In this document: in pieces, positions 55,816 through 64,000 of the stretch | How the letters are laid out: each line of letters starts with the position of its first letter | Numbering within the stretch: position 1 is the stretch's first letter | NCBI GenBank assembly: GCA_038503065.1 | Contig: JBCAMK010000022.1 | Span: forward strand, 62,001 to 126,000 | Reading direction: 5' to 3' | DNA length: 64,000 bases | DNA from: Paragyromitra xinjiangensis | Taxonomy: Eukaryota; Ascomycota; Pezizomycetes; Pezizales; Discinaceae | Program-made: the position numbers and the translations under genes | The notes under the pieces: model-generated | What the model was told of the DNA's origin: nothing | Seen by the model: the letters and a program-made list of their open reading frames with translations, nothing else | Databases searched by the model: none

Positions 55816-57948
55816 TTTTATAGATATATCCCTAAGCCTGGTCCTAGGCTAGCGCGCAATAACTAGCTATTCAAGACCATACAAAACGGTACGAGGGAGA
55901 CTTGAACCCAATTGCACTCCGTCTGCCTAAGAACCTCTATCGTTTCCCTCTTATCCTCCAGCTCTCTATTGGACCCATACTATGTGCACCGACTGTCGCG
56001 AAGCGCTTTCATGCACGTGGTAGACTAGTGTAGTTGAGACTGAGAGCATGCTAATTGCGGGCCATTTGCTTATATGTTTGTACTTTTTCTATCATCAGAC
56101 AATAAAACCATCAGTTAGTTACCTGCTCATATAAGTCCTCGCTTTAACACCAATAGCCCAACTGTAGCGAACATAAGCGCCACTAGGTTAACAAAACCAG
56201 TGACTTTGATCTGGTAAAATCATTGGTGCAAACTTAACGTTGAGTTGCCTTCGATTCGGTGTTATTAGAGTAAGCCGTTATCCGACTACTTATTACTGCC
56301 CAGATCCATGATAGATTCACGTATCGACCTGCAATTTAGCTAAATAAGACTCATAAAAGTGACACATAAAATCATCCCGGGTACGAAGCACCAAGATGGA
56401 AATATCTGTGAGCTCAGAGAGTAACATATCAATGAATACATTATTTCGGTTAAGAATGCTGGTGACAAGTACTAAATTTCATGTAGTAAGTTTCATTGTA
56501 GTGCCTTCTGAGGATGTTGCAGATTTTTTATGAAGGAATCCCTAGCTCAGATAGGAACCTAAGATACCCGGGAGAACACAGAAGGTCAAGGCTAATTTAC
56601 CTCTATACGAGACCTTACACCGTCCAATAAACCCGTTAAAATAGACGAACAATGAACCCTAGTACACTATTCATGAATACTAATCAAAATCTCATGTCTT
56701 CTCAACTCCTCGATCTCCAACTAGTCGACCATCACTTTGGGTTAGTCCGCGACATCTACCGCTGATACCCGAGAGTGCGGAATCGTACAGGTCATTGATG
56801 CCTACCCATTAGCCCATCCTTGGATCTACTAGCATCAGATAGCCAGAAAGCCCGTATCCCACCGCCAAGAACCTCAGTTCTTCTAGAGTAGATGTTACTC
56901 CCAGCTCCAAGATACTAAGGCACTCATAGCCCACCAATAATCTCTTGGCAAAGGCTTCACGCCGATAATGGCGAATCAACCAACCCAACACCACAGGAAT
57001 CCAGCCCCGGTCGTTCTTCAGCTCCCAGTTACGGTAACCCTCTACTCCAAAGGTTCTCGATGTCCTCAACAACGTATCCATCATTTCGATCGGGCTTATT
57101 GGCCTGGACTTAGCTATCGCTCTCCGTGTAACAACGGGCTTTATCCTGGTTGAGTCATAGCCAGGGGTCCAGATCTAGGTTTCAGCCACGAATCGGCACG
57201 TTTTTCCCATATAAAGTATTGACTTTGGTATCGGGGGTTTAGAGGGATCTACGATCCAACCCAAGATACGGGAAAAATGCTGATCGCCGAGAGGAACACA
57301 CTTTCACCGAAAGAACACCTCAAAGCGCAGGGAGTACACGAAATAGGGCACTTTTTATGGACCAGAGGGGCACAGCTCGCGTAACAGTACCATCGCTAGA
57401 AGTCCTAACAACTTCGACACTCGAACCAACCAACTAACATCGTGCAGCGATTCTCGTCGATTTATCACCCGAGATCGAAGAGGATCGATCTTCTACATAA
57501 CCAATAAGGAGATTGCAGCGGTGTGTATCTTGCATTTACCACGTTCATTTGTAAGACAAAACTTACAAGGGACTTTACGATCGATAGTACTAGATGTTAT
57601 AGGTCTCACATTAATTGCACGGCAGCCCAATACGGTTCCCAAATCCCCTGGTAGAGTAATGATTCGGTTAGGTACTAAAGCGTACAAGTGGATATCCCCC
57701 CCGAGCTCTTTATCACTCTATTCCGTGTCTCGCCAATCCGAGTGATGATCCATGAACGCCCACCAGCCAATAGTGTAACCAGAACACGACATGCAGATCG
57801 GTTCGCCCCACGGCTTTTTCCGTTTCCCCGCAACATTCCTGGGTTAGGGTTATCCCCGCTCTCACCTTGATATCAAGATTCTCTATCATCCATCCATCCC
57901 CAACTTTATGTCCAGCGTGGATCAATTATTCCTCCTAATCCCTTCAAA
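55816..57948. other. Gene-poor tract with one short ORF
   Basis: About 2.1 kb. A minus-strand frame at 57084-56809 encodes 91 residues (GYRNWELKNDRGWIPVVLGW; FAKRLLVGYECLSILELG) with a protein-like composition. No upstream exon or family was recognised, so it may be the fragment of a lost gene. Nothing else could be supported. Confidence 0.45.
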
Positions 57949-59138
57949 ATGCCCAACCAAACCCAACTTGACTACCTCCGCACCCGCTCGCTCGTGGACT
58001 GCGACACCCTCGATGTTTCCATCGGAAGAGACCTGGGTCCGTTTGTGGACTGCACGTCAAACCAGGTTCCTCTCTAAGCCCATCACACATTCCAAAATAC
58101 TAAATGACAGCAGGCAATTGCATTTTTCGAAATCCAAAAGCCCCAACACCAGGACACGATCACCGAATCCGCAACCCTCGCCTCATCCCTCATCACCAAA
58201 GATGAATTCCGCGGTGTCCCAGCAGCAGAACTAACAGTGGAAATTATCATGGTGAAGCTCTCCCTCAAATTCCTACCATACGTAACGGCACGTATACACA
58301 TCCAAACCAACCCCTTATACTCCCACTCCTACGACTCGACCCTCACCAACGCACGACGCATCATCTCCCTCTTCCACGAGCTCTCTCCTTCCACCCCAAC
58401 AGACAGAATATCAATAAAGATCCCTGCGACCCACGCAGGACTACGAGCATGCGCCGTTCTCGAAAAGGAGGGGATCCGTACGTTGGCAACTACACTATTC
58501 ACGATATCACAAGCCGCAGCAGCCGGTGCAGCAGGATGCACCTACATCGCGCCGTACGTTAACGCGATTAAAGTACACTTCACCCCCGGGTTCGAGGATA
58601 ACACGAAGGTGAAGGGATTAAAGCTGTGCGTTGTGGCTCAGAAATATTATCAGCAAAACGGGTATACGACGAAGGTTCTGCCGGCTAGGTTGTTCCCTGT
58701 GTTCTGCTGCGTGAGCTGGCGTGCTGACGGGTAAAAGCTTGACTTCTGCGGCGGAGATCTTACAGCTTGCTGGAGCTCATCATATCACTGTTCCGCCGAC
58801 TCTTTTGAAGGCGCTTGCGGCGGAGCGGTATGACCCCGCTACGTTCGTTAATACATCGTTGTATGATGTCCTGGCAGATATATCCATACCCAAAAAGGAA
58901 GATTTCGAGAACTTGTTGGATGATGAGGCTGCGTTTAATACAACATTAGAAGCCGAAGATGATGGGAAGTTGAAACAGGTACCTCACACCCCAGCTTGCC
59001 ATGAAGTATTTAGGACTAATAAGTTGCATTCAGGCCATCGAGATATTCACCCAGATGCAAGAAGGGCTGTTGGAGCTTGCGGAGAAGGCTTTGAAGGAGC
59101 CTACTGGTGGGTCGGTTGTGGCTGATAGGGGTACATAG
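57949..59138 (+). CDS. Transaldolase
   Basis: Exons 57949-58065, 58114-58688, 58738-58978 and 59034-59138 give 345 residues. Conserved pieces: LVDCDTLDVS, GPFVDCTSNQ, ELTVEIIMVKLSLKFLPYVTARIH, QTNPLYS, ISIKIPAT (Schiff-base Lys in IKIPAT), GIRTLATTLFTISQA, GCTYIAPYVNAIKVHF, TKVLPASLTSAAEILQLAGAHHITV. The third exon is essential: without the 49-nt GTTGTT..AAG intron the frame stops after VLPA. The C-terminal 60 residues extend past the core barrel. The enzyme moves a dihydroxyacetone unit in the non-oxidative pentose phosphate pathway (cytosol). It belongs to the subgroup that differs from the housekeeping enzyme, so it may be a specialised paralogue serving the adjacent sugar genes. The upstream ATG at 57908 is in another frame and is rejected. 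Confidence 0.9.
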
Positions 59139-59631
59139 GGTGTTATTAGACTAGTTGGCGCGGATTACGGTGTGGAGTGATAATTCTGTTATATGATGTT
59201 CCTTTAGATACCCCCATGCAAATCTTTTGTATAAAGAAATGCCAGTGACCGAAAGGGTTCTTTGTGTGTCAGCTTAGCCAATTGGTTAATTTTAGCAAAA
59301 GCAGAAGCCTAGTGAACTTTATTCAGGTTCAGGGGTTTAACTACATGTATGATAGAGGCATTGAATCATGGGCTTTATAACAGTGGTTGACGAATAGCAT
59401 TGTGCTTGCTATCGATATACTATTTGCTTTAACCTGCCAAGGTTAGAACGATCTTGCAACTCATGGGGCCTAAATGATCTGGCTCGAGTGACAGAACGTG
59501 ACTTAAATAAGGAAACAAATGCAGAATTCAATATCATTAACAGGAGATATTTCCAAGGAATTCAGCTCAGCATCAACTTAACAGAATGAGGATAGGGTCT
59601 ATTTATGTTTATGACCTCAAAACTAGGATAT
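59139..59631. other. Convergent intergenic spacer
   Basis: 493 bp between the transaldolase stop and the arabinose-dehydrogenase stop. No feature beyond expected 3' regions. Confidence 0.5.
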
Positions 59632-60675
59632 CTACAATTTACTCTCCCCACTCGGCCTCCAAAGCACATATCCCTCCGGCGGACTCTCCCAACTCCAACC
59701 CACCCACTTCCCCAACAACTCCCTCACCCCTCTCCACAACGGTTCCATCCTCTCCACCGCCCCTACATCCACCCTCACATCTCCACACACACCCACCACC
59801 CCCTCCTTCACCATCGACATCTCCCTATACGCCTCCACATTCTCCTCCAACTCCTCCACATAACTCGCCCCACTAATCGTCGGTCCCCCCCACTTCGCAA
59901 ACGCCCACCTCATCGCCACCCCCGGCAACGTCTCCCCACGCTCTCGACACCACCTATGAGCCTCCACACACTTCTCCTGCAACTCCCTCGGCGCAGGATG
60001 AAACTCCCCCGGAAACCCCCCAGAGAGAAGCTTCATACTCAACGGCGAAGCATTAATCACCACATCAACTCCAGCATCCTCCTTCAGCCTCGGTAATACC
60101 GTAGCCAGCTTCTCATTCTGAAGGTTGAAATGACAGTAGCTCTGAACTACATCAACTGGACGTCCTAGCGTCTGTTTAACCGCTATTGCAACCTCTGCTA
60201 GTACCACTGGAGGGTACCCGGAGATACCAACATATCGGATCTTCCCCTCATCAGCTAGCTCGAACAACGTGCGTACAGCGCCTAGGACTGCAGTTCGAGA
60301 AACGAACTCAATGTCATGACAGAACACAACGTCTAAATAATCTGTACCCAGTCGGTCTAAGCTTCTCGCAACACTCTTCCGGATCCAAGACGGTGAGTAG
60401 TCGAATTCGAGCTCTTTTATTCGTCCGGCTTTAGTCATGAGGATGTATTCGCTCCTTGCGCGGCCGGAGTGGGAGAGGGCGTCACCGATTAGGAGTTCGG
60501 AGGGGCCGTAGTAGGGGGATGTGTCGATTGCGGTTATACCTAGGTCAAAGGCGCGGCGAACAAGGGCGCGGACGGGCAGGGTGGAGGGGTCGGGGTTCAT
60601 TTGCGTGTTGTAGACGCCACCGCCGAGGATTATGGGTGGGAGGAGGGTGGAGAGTTTGGGGCGAGTGGGTGACAT
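59632..60675 (-). CDS. ARA2: NAD-linked D-arabinose 1-dehydrogenase-like aldo-keto reductase
   Basis: Single exon, 347 residues from the ATG at 60675 (an upstream in-frame TTG is not used). It follows yeast Ara2-type enzymes closely: LSTLLPPIILGGGVYNTQMN, RRAFDLGITAIDTSPYYGPSE with Asp and Tyr of the tetrad, LMTKAGRI (Lys), DYSPSWIRKSVARSLDRLGTD split over this stretch, VVFCHDIEF (His), IRYVGISGYPPVVL and QSYCHFNLQNEKL. The expected reaction is oxidation of D-arabinose (or related aldoses) to the lactone, the start of erythroascorbate synthesis or pentose breakdown. The C-terminal 90 residues contain SMVKEGVVGVCGDV. Gene symbol is by similarity to yeast. Neighbours: transaldolase on one side, sugar-permease-like gene on the other. 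Confidence 0.85.
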   Translation of the reverse strand: MSPTRPKLSTLLPPIILGGGVYNTQMNPDPSTLPVRALVRRAFDLGITAIDTSPYYGPSELLIGDALSHSGRARSEYILMTKAGRIKELEFDYSPSWIRKSVARSLDRLGTDYLDVVFCHDIEFVSRTAVLGAVRTLFELADEGKIRYVGISGYPPVVLAEVAIAVKQTLGRPVDVVQSYCHFNLQNEKLATVLPRLKEDAGVDVVINASPLSMKLLSGGFPGEFHPAPRELQEKCVEAHRWCRERGETLPGVAMRWAFAKWGGPTISGASYVEELEENVEAYREMSMVKEGVVGVCGDVRVDVGAVERMEPLWRGVRELLGKWVGWSWESPPEGYVLWRPSGESKL

Positions 60676-61131
60676 GATGGGCAATTGAGGTAATTGGGGG
60701 AATTGGAGTAGGAGGTGATGGGAATGATGGAGGGAATTACATTGGAGCTGTGGAATTAAGGAAATTCGTGAGGTTCATGTAACACGTATCGGCAGTTCGT
60801 GGTAATAATTATCACGGTTACGTTTTCAGGCTGAACTTGAGCGGTGCGCCGGGCATTGACCGGTATTAGTTGCGGGGTTGCGATTACTCGTCTAATAATT
60901 GGTCTGCATAACTATTCCGGGTGCAATAAATCGCCCGTAGGCTAGCGTCCCACGTGGATGGTTCCACAAATGATAGTTTTCACCGCGGTAAAGGTTTATT
61001 GGCGGAAAACCAGACGTGCATGGGCAAACCATAGTTTATTCCCACACTGAATTTCATGATATCAGACCACATTTAACCACCCAGAAAAATAAAACAATTC
61101 ATAAAAACTCCCCTAGCAACAGCTTAAACAA
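60676..61131. other. Promoter region of the ARA2-like gene
   Basis: 456 bp upstream of the reductase start and downstream of the transporter stop. It presumably holds the reductase promoter; no specific site could be named. Confidence 0.4.
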
Positions 61132-62808
61132 CTAAGATTTATTACTCCTCATCTCAATATCCTCCACTCCCTCCACATCTGCCTTCTCCAAATCATCCTT
61201 CCCAATCTTCTCAGTCTCCACATCACTCTCCAAAAACCCATCCATCAGCCTCTTCGTCGGCCCATGGAAGTTCACCCCGAGCGGGAAGCTATACGCCGCG
61301 ACAAAAAAGATCAACGGCACAAACATCGCCGTTCCCGTATTATTAAAATGGTCAGCAGTGACCGCCAACAACGGCGGGGCAACAGCTCCACCAATGATAG
61401 CACCGATCACAACTCCAGATCCAATCTTTGTATGTTTCCCGAGACCACGAATAGAGAGAGTGAAGATTGTAGGGAAGCAGATGGACTCGAAGAAGAGAAC
61501 TACCATCAAGCAAGCTGCGAATAGATAAAATATCAGCCACAACGAAAACCATCTTAGTTAGGGATAGTATGCCATACCTAAACCAGCATTCTGCTTCGCC
61601 CCAATAGCAGCAGCCTGGAAAACAATAGCCCCACTGATATACGCCAGAAATACCTTCCGCGGTTTAATAAACTTCATCAAAAACACGCCCAAAAACCTCC
61701 CGACCGCAAAACACCCCTGCGCGCCCGCTAGAAAGTTCGCTCCAGTAGCACTCGTGGTCCCCGTTCTCACCTCAACCACATAATTCACAAAGTAGCTCGC
61801 AATCCCAACTACCCCACACCATATTAACCCCAACCCCCCATAACTCTACCGGGACACTACATACCTTGCGCACCGATATAGCAAAACTGCGAAAACGCCC
61901 CCCACCACAACTGATACTGTCTCCCCAACGGCTTCGTCTCCTCCACAAACACCCCCCCAGTATCCTCCATCTGCCGCTCCATATCCGCATCCGTAATCTC
62001 CGGTATCGTGCTAAGATAAAACACCCCCGCGAGCAGAAATACAAAAACCGCAATCCCCAAATAAACCCACTGCACGCTCTGCAGCGAATTATCCGTAACA
62101 TTCTTAAACAGCACCTGCGAGGCAAGCACCGGGCCCACAACAGTACCAATAGCCTGCACGGCCTGCGAGAAGTTGAGTCGCATCTCGGAGTACTTTGGTG
62201 GTCCGCATACCGCTATGTAAGGGTTTGCTGCAGTCTCGAGCGTGCCGAGACCGGATCCGATTATGAATGTTGCTCCGCAGAAACCCTGGTCTGTTAGTTT
62301 GGAATTTAGAGGGTGGTGGGTGAGACGTACACCGAATGAGCGCTTGAGGCCTGCTGGCCAGAACATCAACGCGCCGACTCCGTAGAGTGTTAGTCCGAGC
62401 ATGAAGGTCGCTTTGTAGCCGAACTTTCGGAGGACGTAGCCGCCGTATGTTAGTGATGCAATTGGATATGCACTGTGAGTATGGTGAGTAAACGCCTGAG
62501 ACGCAGGAGAGATAGAGCGCACCCGAAATAGGCAGCTTGGAGACCAGATGATCGGGAGCGAGTAATCCCTAGGGTGTTCTGGAAATGCTTGTTTAGAACG
62601 TCAAGGAGGCCGTATGCAAACCCCTACGGTTATCGTATCAGTAAACTTGTAGATGGATTAATTGGACGAACTGGTGGAGTACCCATAAGAAGAATAGAAT
62701 CGTAACAAGACATAATGGGAATAAAGACTGTCGTAGGGTTAGATTCGACGCGTTCGTAACTTGATCATCGCGTGCGCGGAGGGAGCGTTTTCGAAAGAAC
62801 TTTGCCAT
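61132..62808 (-). CDS. MFS sugar transporter, fucose permease (FucP)-like
   Basis: Six exons (62808-62683, 62623-62523, 62472-62331, 62285-61865, 61808-61578, 61514-61132) give 467 residues. Diagnostic FucP/FGHS-family pieces: LVTILFFLWGFAYGLLDVLNKHFQ, SSGLQAAYFGAYPIASL, GYKATFMLGLTLYGVGALMFWPA, GSGLGTLETAANPYIAV, MRLNFSQAVQAIGTVVGPVLASQ, FLAGAQGCFAVGRFLGVF and ESICFPTIFTLSIRGLGKHTKIGSG. About twelve membrane spans are expected. The C-terminal 35 residues are acidic and cytosolic. In bacteria the family imports L-fucose with protons; fungal members probably import fucose-like or related hexoses/pentoses. Head-to-tail with the ARA2-like gene on the same strand. Confidence 0.9.
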
Positions 62809-64000
62809 CTGGATCTATACTCGACTCAAAACACTGGAGTGCAGGTTCGGTATTTAGGAGAATTTCTTGGGAGAAGAGGAAATCCGGGGAAGGGAGAAAC
62901 CCCTACATACTTAATAAAACCTCCGATCTGAACCCTCCTTGTACACATATTCGCAACAGCATATTCCCAGCATTTCCAAATTGTAAAACGACAGAGTACG
63001 GCATTGAAAACAAGACATATGCATGAGTTCCCTACGACTATCCAGACTATCCCTTCTCAGCGTGCACCGGATTACCCGCGTCTCGTCGCTTGTGCGTACG
63101 GCAGCTTCCGGCAATTCCCCCGCTCATCGTCGACGTACTACACGGTCTGGGCCCCGGCTACTCCCAGTCGAAAGCGGAGAAAAATGCGGGGAGTCCCTCA
63201 GGGGTGTTGGGGATTCTGGGGTTCGGTAGGTATTGTGCCGATTGTGCGGAAGAGTGGAGTATCGTGAGCAAGTTCTGAGATTTGTGGCAGGTATGATATG
63301 GGTTGAGGGTGCTCTGGATAATGACGATTTGAGCTGTGTGGCGAAATTGTGGGAGGTGATGGAGAGGTTCAATTTCTTGTCTGGAAGTGGATAGTGTGGA
63401 TCCCTCAGTCGAAGCCATTCCTAGGTTATTCTGGCAGACTTCAATTGATTAAGAGATCGATATGAATACCTGCGGATGTTTATTGAGTGGATATCTGCGA
63501 GAAAGTACTATAGTAGGCTCATTATCTGGCATTGTAATTAATTATATTTAACGGCGTTATTTGGTGCTGGCGGGCCGCAAATCACCCCCTCACAACTCCA
63601 GAAAAGCTGTATGTACTTTATCGCGGAAACCCACACCAAGAGCGAGATGGTGGGGAAATTTGAGGCACACGCATTCAAGGCTACAGTCTGGTCAGTACCG
63701 AGAAATGAGATTAGTAGAAACTCTGGTGAGCCCATCAGATTTTTAGATCTTGGGTTTCTTGCTCTGGTAGACTAGGTAGCTTCAGATGGTTTCGGTACAA
63801 AGATCTATTATAGATCGGAATGCGCGTGCCGAAATCTGTGGAACCGTGTCTAACTCTAGCAGGCTTAATCCTAGAAAAGTGAACGGGTACCTGGTCCTAT
63901 TTGACCGCTCAGTAATCTCCCCATATTTCTTCTTCTGGCTTGATCGTGCATAATCTCCCATTCGGTACTTCCGTTAGCTGTAGGATATTAGATCAACCAA
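62809..64000. other. Window end, possible short gene at 63.0-63.4 kb
   Basis: No firm gene. Around 63023-63394 the plus strand has an ATG frame opening with an Arg/Ser/Leu-rich sequence (MSSLRLSRLSLLSVHRI) that resembles a mitochondrial presequence. A different frame (VDVLHGLGPGYSQSKAEK) splices well over a GTAGGT..CAG intron (63231-63292) to VEGALDNDDLSCVAKLWEV, ending at 63394. I could not connect the two frames. The remaining bases show nothing. Confidence 0.3.

Noticed and set aside
55890..55975. tRNA-like T-loop motif on the minus strand (GGGTTCAAGTCTCCC)
   Set aside because: The T-stem does not pair and no D-arm or acceptor stem is found around it.
57908..58234. ATG at 57908 as transaldolase start
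   Set aside because: It reads out of frame with the conserved LVDCDTLDV block; the ATG at 57949 is in frame.
63004..63267. Overlapping frames suggesting a short mitochondrial protein
   Set aside because: The presequence-like frame and the well-spliced downstream frame could not be joined; left as a remark.
1..64000. CRISPR array, integrons, bacterial operons
   Set aside because: Intron-rich eukaryotic genes throughout; the only regular repeats are the coding ankyrin array and microsatellites.

Overview
The window is nuclear DNA of a filamentous ascomycete (Pezizomycotina). The genes carry many short spliceosomal introns (about 44-81 nt, GT..AG, usually with a CTAAC/CTAAT-like branch site), and the families are typical of the group: a CBM1-tailed rhamnogalacturonan acetylesterase, a Zn2Cys6 regulator, a fungal NACHT-ankyrin NLR, a CFEM-like protein and a fungal DUF7514-type protein. 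A member of Leotiomycetes is my guess, not something the sequence proves. All exon-intron models were built by hand by joining reading frames across GT..AG introns; every multi-exon model listed as a CDS keeps frame to a stop.

Layout. 0.2-2.3 kb: Gln/Pro-rich DUF7514-like protein. 2.3-7 kb: gene-poor, with two inverted-repeat elements. 7.1-10.2 kb: a polytopic membrane protein and a small secretory CFEM-like membrane protein. 10.2-15.4 kb: gene-poor, with a 5S rRNA-like sequence heading a dispersed repeat and a MITE. 15.4-19.6 kb: a pRiA4b-ORF3-like/MYND protein and a pectin-side-chain acetylesterase. 21-27.2 kb: a broken Fungal_N-PX gene, a gene interrupted by one stop, and an intact two-exon gene of unknown function. 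28.4-30.9 kb: DOPA 4,5-dioxygenase-like and aflatoxin-aldehyde-reductase-like genes, convergent. 32.6-37.9 kb: a 1,679-residue NLR (Fungal_N, NACHT, about 27 ankyrin repeats of which 24 are nearly identical). 38-43.5 kb: no convincing gene. 43.5-44.7 kb: a patatin-like protein lacking its catalytic serine. 46.3-51.4 kb: a nit-4/NirA-like regulator and a TauD-type dioxygenase. 52.4-55.8 kb: a second copy of the 5S-headed repeat, split inside its 5S part by a 2,986-bp insertion with a 4-bp CAAG target duplication. 57.9-62.8 kb: transaldolase, D-arabinose dehydrogenase-like reductase and fucose-permease-like transporter side by side.

How it fits together. The last three genes form a plausible small sugar uptake-and-catabolism neighbourhood. 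The acetylesterase, the transporter and the two oxidoreductases suit a plant-associated or saprotrophic life. The NLR, the broken Fungal_N-PX gene and the degenerate patatin-like gene are relatives of fungal non-self/immune-type proteins. They lie among long gene-free tracts holding decayed repeats, whose copies differ only by transitions where I could compare them (RIP-like).
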